From positions 17,392,001 through 17,456,000 of the forward strand of contig NC_071345.1 of assembly GCF_027744825.2 (NCBI RefSeq): DNA of 64,000 bases, read 5' to 3'. The notes beneath the pieces are model-generated. The model was given only the letters and a program-made list of their open reading frames with translations, searched no databases and was not told the origin of the DNA. This DNA is from Synchiropus splendidus. Lineage: Eukaryota; Chordata; Actinopteri; Syngnathiformes; Callionymidae. The translations under genes were made by a program, and so were the position numbers. This document shows positions 1-13,700 of this stretch, one piece after another. The stretch's first letter is position 1. The number at the start of each line of letters is the position of its first letter.

Positions 1-1
<1 letters not shown>

Positions 2-64
<63 letters not shown>
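2..64. repeat. (TA)n microsatellite
   Basis: An uninterrupted TA/AT dinucleotide run at the very start of the window. It may continue upstream. Confidence 0.98.
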
Positions 65-67
<3 letters not shown>

Positions 68-248
68 AATGTCCGGAGGATTCAGGGACGAGACGGATGA
101 GAATTAGATGCTTCTTTATTCAACGTGCTGCTGCTTCTCGCTCCAAAACTCAAGTCGCCGCACAACCTTTCACCCGGAACTCGAACAAAAGCCCAGCACC
201 GCACCACTCTCGCGAGTACCCCAACACACACACATCCTAACCATTACA

Positions 249-274
249 ATATATATATATATATATGTGTGTGT
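249..274. repeat. (AT)n(GT)n microsatellite
   Basis: A short AT run passing directly into GTGTGTGT, a common compound dinucleotide repeat. Confidence 0.9.
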
Positions 275-3142
275 TAGAAGTGTGGTCCATGACCTGTAGT
301 TTGTTGCTTTAAGCAACCACAAAGATGTCACGCTCACTTTCAGTAATCTGTGTTTATTTTCCTTAAATCCAATTACATTTTTAAAGGCAGCGCGTGATTC
401 ATTTGAATCCCAACTTGCCGTGGGGATCTGATTAAAAGCAGCTTCTTTTTAAATGTCTCCCCTCAGACTGTGAGGATAGCTGTTTGGACTCAGGGGTCAA
501 CCTGAGGCCCGGTAGCTTGAGCCCTTAAACCTGGCCCAGTAAACTGTTTGTTTGCTTCTCAATTTACACCTCCAGAGCCTGAATGGATTCAGTGTAAGTG
601 AAAGCTCTTAAAGAGAGTTTGATAGCTTGACCCAAATTCACGTGGAAGCATGACCGGTCTGACACCTCGGACGTGACTGCATGTTATGACAAAACTCAGT
701 CAGGCACGTGGACTTGTTCTTTCTTTATTTTCCCCAGTGTTTTTGAGAGAGGCATTAGACGTGATGTTTTTGCACTTTATTTTTCACATGGTTTTCATCT
801 TCTTTCACTGTGTTTATACAAAAACTGAATAACATTTGTGAAGTTTATTGGGATAGTAAAATAAGGTTATAGCAAGAGTCACGTTAAATAGAGTTTTTTC
901 ACTCAAATGTTTTTGTTTTGAAGTCAGTTGTGCGTCTGTGTTTATTAATTTCCAACCCTGGCAAAAGCTTTGCCAATGTCAGCTGGTGGTTTTTCAAAGG
1001 TTGAAACGGTCACTTATGCAGGCAGGTGGAGCATCCAGTGTCACTCCTGTGCATGAACCAGAGCGAGGAAATTGGAGTCGTGGCTAGGAAATGAATGCTG
1101 AAGCGTGAAGCGGCTGGGCACAGGCAGGCTTCTGTGGCCTCGGCAGTGGCATATTGTTGCCCTCTTTCTGATTACAGCCAGCCCAGGGGATGAGGTGTGT
1201 TTACCTCCCTCAGCTGCTCCACTTCAGCTCTGACAGGACCCAGTCACAGCACAGCCTGCTAATTGATGCGCAGGGACCTGGCGCTGAAAGCGGCCGCTCC
1301 TCACATCGACAGGCTTCAATCTTAGTTTAATCTCTAAGTACACATGCGTAGGGACCCAACTTTTGGCCCCGTACTGCCGCCTACCCTCCAGTGGTGGAAC
1401 CGGATATTGTAGGTGTGTTTTTTTGTGGGTGCCTGCTGCGCAATAAAGCGATGAAGTGGGATGCCGTGGGTAGAAAGGGGGCTGTGTGGACCCGAGTGCT
1501 GGCTTTACTCCACAGACGTCCTCTGTCTCTCAGCTTGATCAGGGGTTAATGTGGCATCTGTGTGAATCCTGGCCTCCGCCGCGTCTCTGTGATGCGGCTT
1601 CAGCCACCTTAAAAGGCAACGGCAACAACGTCCCGCTCTAAAATTCTCTCCTCACCCAGTCAAGGATGCTGCATCACCCTCGAACCAGACAGAGCGGCTG
1701 GTCTCTTAGTGGCTCCGAAGAGCGGCAGACCATGATAAACACATCACTCAGAGAGCATGGAAGAAGTGGTGTGTCATTGTGTCTCACAGAAACCAGCATT
1801 TTCTCTTGTTTCTGGAGTCAAACTGGACCTCTCTTCACAATGGCTGACCCAAACTGGCGCATCTCCATTGCATGTCGATATTGACGTGAATAGAGATGCT
1901 AAAATGGCCCTACATACATTTACATTGCATTCGTCATTCTTCACAGTCATTTAGCATTATAAACTCATATTTCTTTAGTTTAGGATTTGGTGCCCTTGCG
2001 TGACACCCCTGATCTAGAGTGCTGTCAGGCATCACCAGCTGTTGGTGGTAGAACGCAGCGGTCACGTGAGGTTGAACCTGAGGTTTGTCGGCGGATCACA
2101 AGCCTTAGGTTAAGCTGACTGATGAAGAGAGGCAACAGACGTCGCTCTGTTTTGGCTCCAGCTGCACTCGTCCATCTTGCTCAAGAGATTGAGTTTAACA
2201 CTCACTGTGCATGAGTGAGTGGGAGGCAGGTGGAGTCATTCCAGGTGTGTCCAGGTGTTTTTGCTGGACCGCACACATTGCTGGCGAGGAGACATTCCTC
2301 CGATGGACTCGAGTGAATCGGCCGGGCGGATGGCTAGCGCCGTTTCAACCCCAAGCTTCACACAAAAACACACATGGCAGCACGAGAACAAGAGGCTTCT
2401 CTAACCAGCACTTGTCCATGTTTTTCTTAGCGCGGGTTAAAGCAAACACAATGTAATGTTGTCACTCCAAACGCTTCTAGCCTGTCAGTCACAGGAGCAC
2501 ACACAGTCAGCGATTGTCCTCTGTTATTTCTGCTTAGAAGCCATTAGATGTTAGCGGGAGAGAAGGACTGTCTTAGCCTCATCACCTATCTATGAAGCTC
2601 TCCTCAAACTTCATTCAGCTCCGCTGTCTGTTTTCAATGCCGCTATTGTCTGCAGTATTAGAGTGGTGGAGGTCCTGGCCTTGTGTTCGCAGAGATAAAG
2701 AAGCAAGAAATTAAAGCAGTGTTCAGTTTCAGCAGCCTCTAAGACATCGGTGTGGATTCTTTTCTCTCAGTTGCCCCAGTTGTGGAGGCTTCAGTGATGT
2801 CATAGCCTCTAACTGAAGGGAGTGTCTCTAAATATAAGGGCAAGAAGATGCCTTCATGACAGTTGTTTCAAGTTTACTAAAGCACTGAATACCATTGATT
2901 GTGGTATAAGATAAAAGTCTGGATTAAAAAAAATCCAGGACTTACAATGTGGAAACATGATAATAGAAATAAAGAAACAACATTTGATATTAATTACACT
3001 GCGGGTAGAAAAACACACTTGGAGCTGTGGTGTCTCTCCTCACACTTCATTTTTTTTACTGACTAAGTTTGACCACAATAGTCTAATGAAGTCAGTTGAC
3101 ATCACTAGGTCAGAATCGAGGACACATTGCAAGTTTTATTGC

Positions 3143-3145
<3 letters not shown>

Positions 3146-3201
<56 letters not shown>
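3146..3201. repeat. (TA)n(CA)n microsatellite
   Basis: A TA run followed by a CA run, immediately left of the inverted-repeat element at 3202. Peptides rich in Tyr-Ile from this run are translation artefacts. Confidence 0.97.
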
Positions 3202-3203
<2 letters not shown>

Positions 3204-3790
3204 GAGGTACCTCGGTTTTCGAACAAATCGGAGTTCAAACAAAAATTTTTTGATTTTTTTTTTTTTTTTTGCTTCTGATTTCGAGCGAAAATCCAGAAAA
3301 AAACCTTTCCTGTGTCCACACTGGACCGTGGTAGAGTGACACAGGGGAGGTGCTCGCTCTCCACACCTCCGAGGCTGGAGCGCTCACTCCAGGGTTTGAT
3401 GTCCTGTTGTGGGCTGGAGCTGGGACAGGGATGAGGCGAGTCTGGGACAGAGCGTGACTTGGTTTATGACTTTGTCACAGCCAAACTGCACAGAAGCGCA
3501 CATTCAGAGCTGGACACGCACCGGGCACCTCTTCACTCCTGGAGAGACGTCACTCACTCGGCAACCCCTCCCACATGCAGCGGCCACACACATAGAGGAA
3601 CAGCGCACCTGCAGCAGACACTCTACATTCACTCCTACAAAAGACTATTTTAAGGCTTGGAACGCATTGTTTCTTTTTCCATTTATTGTAATGAGAAAAC
3701 TCGATTCAGATTTCGAACAAATCGCTTCTCGAACGGCCGTCTGGAACGGCCGTCTGGAACGGATTGTGGTTGAAAACTGAGGTAGCACTG
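3202..3790. mobile_element. Non-autonomous inverted-repeat DNA transposon (MITE-like), probably Tc1/mariner-type
   Basis: The left end reads CAGAGGTACCTCGGTTTTCG. The right end is its imperfect inverse: read on the other strand it starts CAGTGCTACCTCAGTTTTCA. The right flank begins TA inside a TATATA run, and the left flank is a CA/TA run, consistent with insertion at TA in a dinucleotide repeat. Inside are inverted echoes of the phrase TTTCGAACAAATCG near both ends (3218-3230 and 3713-3724) and a 13-bp direct duplication (GGAACGGCCGTCT) near 3730-3760. The longest frame inside (123 codons, 3409-3780) shows no transposase motif. Class assignment is from the TA flank only. Confidence 0.75.
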
Positions 3791-3821
3791 TATATATATA
3801 TATATATTTATATGTATAGGA
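3790..3821. repeat. (TA)n microsatellite
   Basis: Imperfect TA run directly right of the inverted-repeat element; together with the left run it suggests insertion into a pre-existing TA repeat. Confidence 0.9.
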
Positions 3822-3900
3822 TATTATTATTTCATATATTCATGACTGTCTGTCTCCAACTGGATGACTTGATATAACAAAACATTTTTCCTCTCCAATG

Positions 3901-3921
3901 GGTGCAAGAAAAGCTTGCACC
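3901..3921. repeat. Small inverted repeat (8-bp stem)
   Basis: GGTGCAAG and CTTGCACC flank a 5-nt spacer. No function assigned; short enough to be chance. Confidence 0.6.
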
Positions 3922-4007
3922 GCCTTAGTCATCCATCTATGTCATTTCGCTCATGGCTGCGAACAACAGTAGCTGCCAGCACAGCTCATCTCAGATTTTT
4001 TCAGGCT

Positions 4008-4035
4008 CTAATCTAATCTAATCTAATCTAATCTA
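4008..4035. repeat. (CTAAT)n pentanucleotide repeat
   Basis: About five and a half perfect head-to-tail copies of CTAAT. Confidence 0.95.
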
Positions 4036-7000
4036 CGCTGAGGTTGGACAACAAATGCATTGACAGTGAGAAGAATGTTGGTCCATGTAGCCCTGCAATT
4101 GGACAAAAATGATCCTCTTTTGTACCAACCTCAAATACAAATGTTCTACTCATTTGAATTTGGTTTGATGAATCAGAGCAGAGATGCTGAGCAGGTTTGA
4201 TCAATGATCTGTTGATGTTGGGAGCTTAGGCTGGCTGTGCTGTATGTAGCTTGAGACTGAGCTCCCCGACCAAGTGAGATGTATTGATGGTTCCATCAAA
4301 GCAGCTTGCGCTGAAGTGAACATGAGAAGTTTTCGACCTCTTTAAAGTGCTGGTATGAAACAGAACGGTCAGTGTGATTAGACAAGTGAAGAGGATGAAG
4401 CACCAATTTGTCTCTGGTAAGCAAATGTTTACTCTTCAAAGTTCACAAAGTTGTTGATTTCTTCAGAAAATTGGTCATTTTCCCAGTAACACTCGGGCTC
4501 CTGAGGGACCTGAATTGTGGCACCTGAAAAGCCTCCCTCAGGGGGCTCGGAGGAGCCCTAGATGTCCGTCACCCCCCTCCCGCTCCGTGGTCGCCCTCCC
4601 TGAGTCAACAGAGGCTCGGTTTTCAAGGCTGTTTGAGCAACAAGTGTGTCTGTACATTCACAAGTTGACACCTCCTGATTTAAGGAGCCCTTTGCTTGCA
4701 TATTTGCTCAGGAAGAGGAATTCAGACACTCCTTCTGCTGAGCCTCAGAGGTCACTGTTGCCGTGGTGGCTGAGACACTTTGATGACTCTTGAAAGTGAA
4801 GATTTAATCACGGATCAGAAGGTGGTCTGCGCTCTTACGGCCCTTGTGGACAAGACATGAGTTGTTGGGGTTATTTGGCTCGCGCAAGACCTCGGGTGGA
4901 TGGCGGCCAACGTCTTATGGCTGGTTATCAATTTGAAAACATTAAAGTGTCAGAACTTTAAATTCACAAAAAATGACAGAGCAGTTACAGATTTTACATT
5001 TCGTAAACATTGGCCATGAGACGGCGCTAACAGCAACTTCACACTATGCGGCTACATATTTGGTTAGTTGCACGCATGAAGGATAAAGTACAAGTACTTT
5101 GTCAATAGCTGGGTCTTGCTATTTGTTTTTTGTGGAAATGCACTAAATCTAAATAACAAAACTGTTTATGGAAACTCATGCATTTTCAAAAAAAAAAGAG
5201 ACACTTTTTTCAGATGTTTTAATATTGAAAGAGATCACAGAATTGTGATGGAAACACTTTATCCACAATTACATGCTACTAGACGAAACAACCTTCAGTG
5301 GAAACATGGTCAATTGTACTTCTTGAAAATTCAGAAATATTGCTTTTATTTTGTACAGTGATGTCAGCTGTGTCTCAGGGCCACCTTCAGTTAGGGGCCC
5401 TTGTTATTTGCTTGGGTCGCCGAGCATGTTACGTCATCACCGTGTACAACAGCGACCATACTTCAGCAACCATAAAGTTGAGCCTGGATGTCTCAAGACT
5501 TAAGAGTCCTACTGAAAAACCATGACCTCATGAGCAGAATTGTGACCCTGGGCAAGTGAATCTTGTGAGTCAGCACCGGAGCGGGTGGAACTCACATGCC
5601 TGTCACACAACTACTCTGGCTGATGTGGTCTATGAGACACTTGAAGAAACTAAACAATGAGTGAAACTCATTATCGGTACTCTCCAAGTTGTTCGGGCCG
5701 TCATCCAATATGCGACAAATGGGCCCAGAACGTTCACACCAAACAAGATTTAAGCGGCACAAATTTCTGGTTCACATGTACAGTCAATGTTTAAGCGTAA
5801 TTCCATGCCACAAACTGTCGCTCTACAATATGGGAGTGAGCGATGCAACACGTTAGGGACGACAGGGTTGCAGCTTTCAGCCCATTTCAATCGACACACA
5901 TCAGGCTGAAGATAAAAAATCTGAACTTCGGCAACCCAGATTTCACAGTGACATAAGCAGTGAATGAAAATTCATCAACAATACGAATAAGTGAAATGGA
6001 AGTCGATAGTGATCGATAGTGCCATCTAGAGATCTGATGACGGCTGCATACAAATGTTTTTTTTTTTTCTCTTTTTTGCTTTTGTTATGTTTAAAGGTAA
6101 ATTCTGCTTGTGTTGACAACTTTAGATCCGACCCAGCTTTTAACACGACCTGAGAGGCAGCAGTTAGTCGCTTCAGTGGAAGCAAACCATCGACTACTCA
6201 GACTCTAGAAACGTGACACCAAGCTGCAAGCTCCATCCCGCAACAGACCAAAATGCACAGTTGACCTTGATTTTTTTGATACACCTTTTTCAGGAAATTT
6301 AAATAAACAGACCGTGATGACAGTCACTCTCACTTGAGAATACCCTCCTACACTAGCCTCAACATGCTCAAACATTCCTACACTCTCTCATCTTTAATCA
6401 AATTCCCAGATTCAAATCCCCATTTTTCAATGTTTTGAGGTCAATTTAAGATCTGACAGAACACCACCATGTACCAACATGCACTGGTCATAACATGACT
6501 CAGTGGGATCGGATTTGGACCGCAGTCCTTGAGTCTAGCCCTTGTGTTCTGTGGTGTCCAACATGAAGCTGAACAAGCACCAGGACATGTTGGTCAGTAA
6601 GCAGTAAGGGAAGGGTGGAAACAGTGAATGGCTGAATAACTGAAGCTGGAATCAGCTGGATATTGCTGACACAACACAAAAGTGCCGAAGCTCACATGAG
6701 CTCTTGTTTTGTTTTTGTCTTTGTCTAATTATTTGTGCGCAAATATTTGTCAGTCTTGTGCTAAAATAGCACAATGAGTGAATGTTGACGGTAAAAACAT
6801 TGAGCGTAGAGGGAGGCGCCCTGCTAGTGGCCCATTGCTGTTGTGGCATGGGAATTCACAAGGAGGCCGATCACGGCACATTTGTTGTCAGGCATTTGAG
6901 AGGAAAAGCTTCATTAGAACAGCCATTAGAGGAGACGCAGGGAGAGAGGGAGCTGCTTCTTTTATCGTCCCACTTTAGGAGAAGGAAGGGATGCCCTTGG

Positions 7001-10000
7001 TTTTTCCTGCTGTATACTACTGGTTTCAGTTTGTTGACAGTTTCATTGAGATGTAAACTTCACTCTAAGTCAGGCGACAATACTTTTGCTCTTTTTTGAA
7101 GCAAACAGCACGTCTCTTTGAGCGAACATCTGCAGCCATGAAAAGCTTGGTTCAAGTTTATCTCAGAAGCTGAGTGAGATAAGGTGTTGGCTCCGGCTAG
7201 TCAAGGCTCTAAATAGGCCGGCTGCAAATTCTATTTGCACCCACTGTCCTGCTGACACGTCACCGGACGTAGAGGAATAGTTTCCATTGTGCTTGACAAA
7301 TGATTAACGTGGTTCTGTGTGTTTCATGTGACAGCCGTGGCCGATCTGCGCCTGGGGAGCTTTTCATGACCAATAGGAAATGTATGGATTAGACGCAGAC
7401 TGTAAAGTCTAGAGTCTTTTTAGCAAACAGGGGGTCTGCACTGGTTCAAAAGAATTGACCAATGACTGGTGAGAAATAAATATTCTGACCCACTTTAAAT
7501 CGAAATATGAAGACAGTGCAGTTGAGACTAGGTGAATGACGCGACGGTTTTGAAGATTATGAGAGGTTTTTATCTGATCTTTTTGTTGTCTCACGTCTTC
7601 AGACTCTGAATGGCGTGTTTGTTTTCAGCGTACAGGTGGTCCGCTGTGTATTTCTCCGCCAGGTTAATTGAGATCAGTGTGCCGTTCTGTCTGTCACTGA
7701 GCCATGAGGGAGGACGAACACAAAGCGAGGGGATAATAACCGCCATTGCTCATCTTCAGCACACGTACATTTCTGAAGAGTCTAAAGTTAAAAGTCTTTC
7801 ATTCCTTCTGGTCGAGTTCCCTGCACACATGACGGAACTGCTATGCTTCTTTTCTGTCCAATCAACTTGTTCAACTGGCCATGCAGCTCATGTTTCACTT
7901 TGGTACAGTATGCGCGACCCATTGTGCATTTATACCTGCACGTACCCATGGTCAGTGAGCAGATGGCTTCATACTGTAGTGCCAAAAACCGAAGCTGACT
8001 TACAGTGTTGAAATACAGCTGGAGAGGCTCGCTGCTTCTCTCATTGTACGAGTGCGTTCAGTTTGAAGTTGCTTTTCAACTGTGGTCAGGAGGTGTTTAA
8101 CTTTTTATTGTAGTACATGTCTTTCAGAAAGGCTCGTGAGTGACGGAAACTCTAACACATCTGACAATCTGGATCATATAGACCAGTGAATCATAACGAT
8201 AGAGCCTCTTAGAGAGCCGCTAAAAGTTTTACACAACATTTTATGGCGATACTTTCATTTACACTTACATACGCTTATATCTTCTTTGGAGTTTAAATAA
8301 AATATATTATTTTTATTTTTTGATATTTAGTCTTGATTTTATTGTATTTATTTTATTGAGAATTTTATTCAGTTTTTCCATTTTTCTCATCAAGTGTATT
8401 TTTTTTTCTTTTTTTTCTTTAGTAAATTTGATGAATATGACTTGCACCTGGTTCTGCTGTTGGTTGGACAAATATCTTTGCAATGATCGCATGGTTTCAT
8501 GTCATTTCACAAGGTTTGTTTACGTGTAAGCAAGTAAGTAAGTTCATCATCAGATAACTAAGTTAGTTATAAGCTACTAAACTATGTTCCATTTTGCATT
8601 TTTCAAGACAACCCAATACAATTACGTAGAATTTGTTGACAAACTAGTTAAAGTCAATGCCACAATTTTTTCAAAAATTTAGAGTTTTTCCACTTTTTTC
8701 AAGACATTCAGTTTATACTATGAATCTGTGTTGAGACTAGTAAATATAAAAAACACGACATTCCATCCCAGTTAATGGATTTATTGAAGCAGTGGCAAAC
8801 ACACAAGATGTTAAGATTGAAAAACAAACACTTTGAATTGAAAAAAACCAAAATAAATAAATAAAAAAACAACAACAAAAAATGTATGTTTTCCTGTGGG
8901 CCGGCAATAGATTAGATTTTTATGATCTCACTTGATGTGAGTTGATTCACAATAGCAAATTACTCACACATTTTGTATTTGTTCTAAATGCATCTTAAAG
9001 GAAGATTTAACCAACACAAGAGTAGCCGATAATGCTCACAATCTTTTGACAGCCCTAGCTTTTACTATCTATTTAATGGTTTCACTCTGATGTCATGAGG
9101 GCGACATAAATGCAGGAGCTCTCTCAGGCTGCAGGTCAGACACAGAGATGACAGGTTTTGGGAGAGTTTACACAGATACTTCCGAACAACACACATGCGT
9201 CTTATATGAATGCAGCCCTTCCTTTGGTTCAAGGATATATGAAGTTTTTTGGGAGTTTTATCTTTTCATTTTACTTGTGGCAGCATATGACGAACTATGG
9301 GGAGAAACAAAGAAGAAGATGTAAATATATGTGATGCCATATTTGAAATAGAAAAAGAAAGTTGATAGAATGAATAAAATAAAAATAAAAAAATAACAAT
9401 GGATGTCTCAGATGAGGCAGGTGGCAGGTAAATAAGTAATGACAGAAGTTGCACTCACTACTGCGGCCATAGTCTAGGAGTCTTCATCTGCAAATGTAAA
9501 GGTTTTAAAATGACTTTTTGACCAGTTAAAAGTGTTCAACATAAAAATAAAAGCCATTTTAAACTGACTAGTACTATTGGGAGAAGGTGTTCTGGTCCTT
9601 GATGATTTTATCGGCCAACTGTTCAAACCATAAACAAAGTGCTAAGCTTTTTGAAAGGCTCTTATCCTTCATGTAAAAAAAGTTTTCTTTCACCAAGCCC
9701 AGATGTGTTACAGCTGTTCAAGGAGCCGCTCACAAGGATACTTATCTTTTATGCCCTGGTCTTAAAGGGACTTGACAAATAAGCAAACGTATCTGGCTGT
9801 TAAAAGAGATTCATTGTGGACTTTTCCGAGGGAGTCTGCAAGAGAAAGGGGACTTACCATGTAACGCACCGTCGACCGGCTCTGAGGAGCTCTGGAATTG
9901 ATCAAGGTTCCTCTCACTGAGCCAAGTGGACACTTACTTTCCCTAATACCTGAGAGTATAACACGGACTTTGAAAATAATTTGCACCAGGCTCGGTTTTC

Positions 10001-10681
10001 CATTCTTTGCTATTGCACCTGCGGGCAGGAGAGAACAAGTCATAAATAAACCTCACTTGGTACAATTAGAGCCATTAAGCAAAGTTTCACGCATGCTTTT
10101 CAATCAAAGAGGCTCTTTTACCGTGGTAGTTTGAAACCAGATGCTTCATCTCCATGGTGGAAAATGAAAAATTGCAGTGACACTTGTTTTTTTTTTAAGG
10201 TAAAATGGGCAGTATAAATGGCCATATGGTTTCGAAGTCAGGCTGAGGAGAGGGGTGACGGCCCGATCAACACCATGGAAATCATTTATTGAGGGGAAGG
10301 ATTGGTTATAAACAGATACAGGTTCAGATTTCTTTGGCACAACATCATGGTTAATTCATTTTGTCATTGAAAGCAACATGGCTCTTAAAAATATATTCAT
10401 GAATTAAAAATGATATTTTGGACAAAGGACAAGCTGCAGTTGATCAGTCTTCTATGGTATTTTCTTAGCAGCGGATGGAAAAAAATAATAGTTGCTTTAG
10501 TGATAAAAAATACAAATAGAAGAGCTTCAAACTAATGCTCCGTGACAGTCAGATTACTTTCATTGTTGAACTCTAGCCATTTGCAGTTTTGCTTCTCCAA
10601 AAGAGAAAAAAATATATATATATTTCTATTTGGAACTGCGAGATATGAAAAATATTGAGTGAAAACTTTTTCTTCTTCGCC

Positions 10682-10758
10682 TGATATCCGTGATCATGTC
10701 CCCACACTCCTCCTCCAGCTCTTCTGGGGGGAACCCGAGGTCTTCCCCGGGGCCTCGT
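10682..10758 (-). mobile_element. Short LINE-like coding remnant
   Basis: On the minus strand the frame reads GEDLGFPPEELEEECGDM, resembling the GVPPEELEEV phrase that recurs in fish retroelement-derived repeats. Only about 25 codons remain and no ends are visible, so family membership is tentative. Confidence 0.35.
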
Positions 10759-13700
10759 AACTGAAAGTGTGATATAAAAATAGAATTTGAGAAGTAGAGA
10801 AGTATTAACCAGAGAACATATCTGGACCAATCAGTTGAATTATAATTAAGTACAGCAGACAGAAATACTGTTTTATAAATGAATGCTTTGCTTTTTGCAA
10901 GTTCTGAGGAGAGCAGGTCGTGTGAGCCTCAACAGTTAGAAGCCATGCAAGGGAATGAAGAAACTGCCTTCACACTCAGGGCGGCAAAACTGTGACAGCT
11001 GCATCGCAGCATTTACTCAAGCCATACTGCAAATATGGAGCCTGATGTAGTTACTACTTTACACAAGCAAATCGAGGACACCGCAATCTGAGCAACGTTT
11101 ATGGGCGTGTTTCTGTCAAGAGTTGGAGCTTAAAAAACTGACTGGAAGTCGAGGAGATGGCGGCCGCTGTGGTTTTGATACGTGGAGATCATATTTGATC
11201 TCTCGGGTGGTGAATTTATTCATTCTCTGGTGAACGTACAGTGAGTCCAAAAGTGACCAGCAGATGGGGAGCAGCATCGGAGTGTATGGAGAGAATGAGT
11301 CAGTTCGCTGTCACAGTCCACAGTGACGGTTCATTGAGGAGGCATAACCAACACAGTGTTACGGAACTGTGGGGAAAACCCGACAAAAAGCAATGTCCAC
11401 AGTCCCGCCATGAAGAACATGGTTTTTCCCAGCCATCATCGTTGCTTGAGAGATGTCAACAAATTGACAAACTGAAATTTTGGATCAGAAATGGTGACAT
11501 CAAAGTGGAGTGTTTCATTGAAAGAAAAAGAAAAGCAAGGGGTCAATGCTCCTTCTTCCATTATCTTCCTTTACGGTCCCATTCACTGAATTGCTTTACA
11601 TAGTTGTAGATTCTCAGTAGCCATGTGCGGACATTGGCTGATGCCTTCGACCCAAGCATGAACATGTGCCGCCCTTGTGTTGGACCAACTGTTCCGCTCA
11701 CCCTGCCCAATACTCTGACATGCTTTCCTGGCTCCACCTTCAGAGGCGCTGCTGATTGAGCTAGCGTGACATGCCATGTGTTGGACTCACTGGAGTCGTC
11801 CTTGAATCCTGAACAGAGAAAATATTCAATCAGATGATTAGAAGAGTGAGTCTGATGTTATTATCCTCAATGAATCTAACAGGGAAACTGTGTGTCAATC
11901 AGTGTTATATTAAATCATGTTTGTTACCATGGCAATAGTGAAGATGATAGTGAGGAAACAGTGGATGAAAATCTTGTGCTGAGCAGATAAGAGGTGCTCC
12001 ACGTGGAGGAAATAAGTGGTTTAAGAAGACACCCCTTTCAGTTGTTCCTTCACAATCTTTCTTCGGGCTGTACTTCTTGTTTGGGAAGAAGAAAGCTGAA
12101 ATAAATCCAAACAGAATTAACTCTGGATCTCTGACTGTTGCTCTGTCAGCTGATGGTTGGATGTCAATGCTAACAATGTTTGTTAGACCATTGGCCCATG
12201 ATGCATTATATAAGTACCTTTTATGACAATATTCTTTGCAAATTCTCTTTAAATAAAAAAAATAATAATAATAATGAGAAAAATTGACTAGTACTGGATG
12301 CGTGTGTCAAACTTAAGGTCTGGGAGCCATATTCGACTTGCCAAGACATGTTTTTGTGGCCTGCAAGGGCTTAAAAAGTTAATTTAGAGTAAAGCCAAAA
12401 GTAGCTACAACAACACCGTGTTAGGGGCGGGGCCTCTGACCTGGCCCTTTAAAACCCAGTATACTGTAGTTCATCATCATTATCGCTTTTCTACTACAGC
12501 CAGCAACTGCTGAGTCCCCATCATCATGGCTGCTGTCCAACTGAGTCACAAGAGAGGATATATATGACAATGTAGGCAGCTAGGCAGCTACAATCAGAAC
12601 CATACTGACAGTTTACAACAAGCTCAAGAGTTGTAACAAGGTAGAGATTGTACCTCTTAATCCGACTCCGCATCAGAGTTTTGGGTCTGGATTAGTGTGA
12701 CATGCTGGACAACTGACCATTTTCTGTACTTTTCTTTTTTCCTCTCATTTCCTCTCATGTGCTTTGTCGCTCCATTTCACGTCGATACAGTCCATTCAGG
12801 GTAATCTATACTATTGGTTAATACCCAGAGTACACCTGGGAACACGTCAAATTAGAACAGAATAAAGTCAAATGAGTCAATGCAGCCAGACGTGTAAAAC
12901 AAAGTGGTATTCATTAAACCCAGATCCCTGAATTGCTTTGAACCATGTCTCAGTCTGACTGGACTAGAAGACTCTACATCAGCTGCACACATGCGAGATC
13001 ACAGTAAGACAGTGCTCCTTAGCATCACTGTATGTAAAACAAATAACATTTTGGGACCTGGGCAGATGCCTTCCCAGACCCCTGGGACCCCAATACTAGC
13101 TACAATATATGTTGATATCATGACCCATTATGCTGTTCAATCAGATGTTTCTTAGAGGAGCAGGTTCAGGTAAAATGTGTTCTCGGCTTTCAGAGTTTTA
13201 TCTTATACAACTTGCCATTGAAGTCTGTAATAAATACAAAATGTAGATGAAACATTTTGAAGTTTGCTCATGGTCAGCTGCTTGTCCTTGGATGTCACTG
13301 GACAGAGACAAAGTCAAGCAAAGTTTGCAAAACTATTTTGGCCAATATTTATATTATATATTATATTTATAACACACAAACAGCATGCTCACCTTAAAGT
13401 GCAAGATTTACATTGTATGATATACAGTAGTTTGATATATACAGATGTCTTTAAAAACAGTGTGAACATCCATAAATCCATCCACATCCATAAATATGAT
13501 AAACAACAGATAAAAATACAAATGCTATGATAAAAATAAACACAAACAACAGTATTGTGTTTACGTTAGTGTCATACATGGTGTCTTTGTTTCTTTTCCG
13601 GTGAAGGTGCAAAATGAATCTGGCTGTGGAAAGCCTAGCGGTGACGTCATATCCATCAGTCACGTTGAGATTTTTTGAAACTTTTTCAAACAAAGGTTTG

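Noticed and set aside
3409..3780. 123-codon open frame
   Set aside because: It lies wholly inside the inverted-repeat element and has no transposase motif.
12300..12370. GTGTCAAACTTAAGGTCTGGGAGCC, resembling the end of another fish hAT-like family
   Set aside because: Only one end is visible, no target duplication or opposite end found.
12590..12650. Possible first exon ending AACAAG before GTAGAG
   Set aside because: The frame does not read the conserved RNPHLNK context of malic enzyme exon 1.
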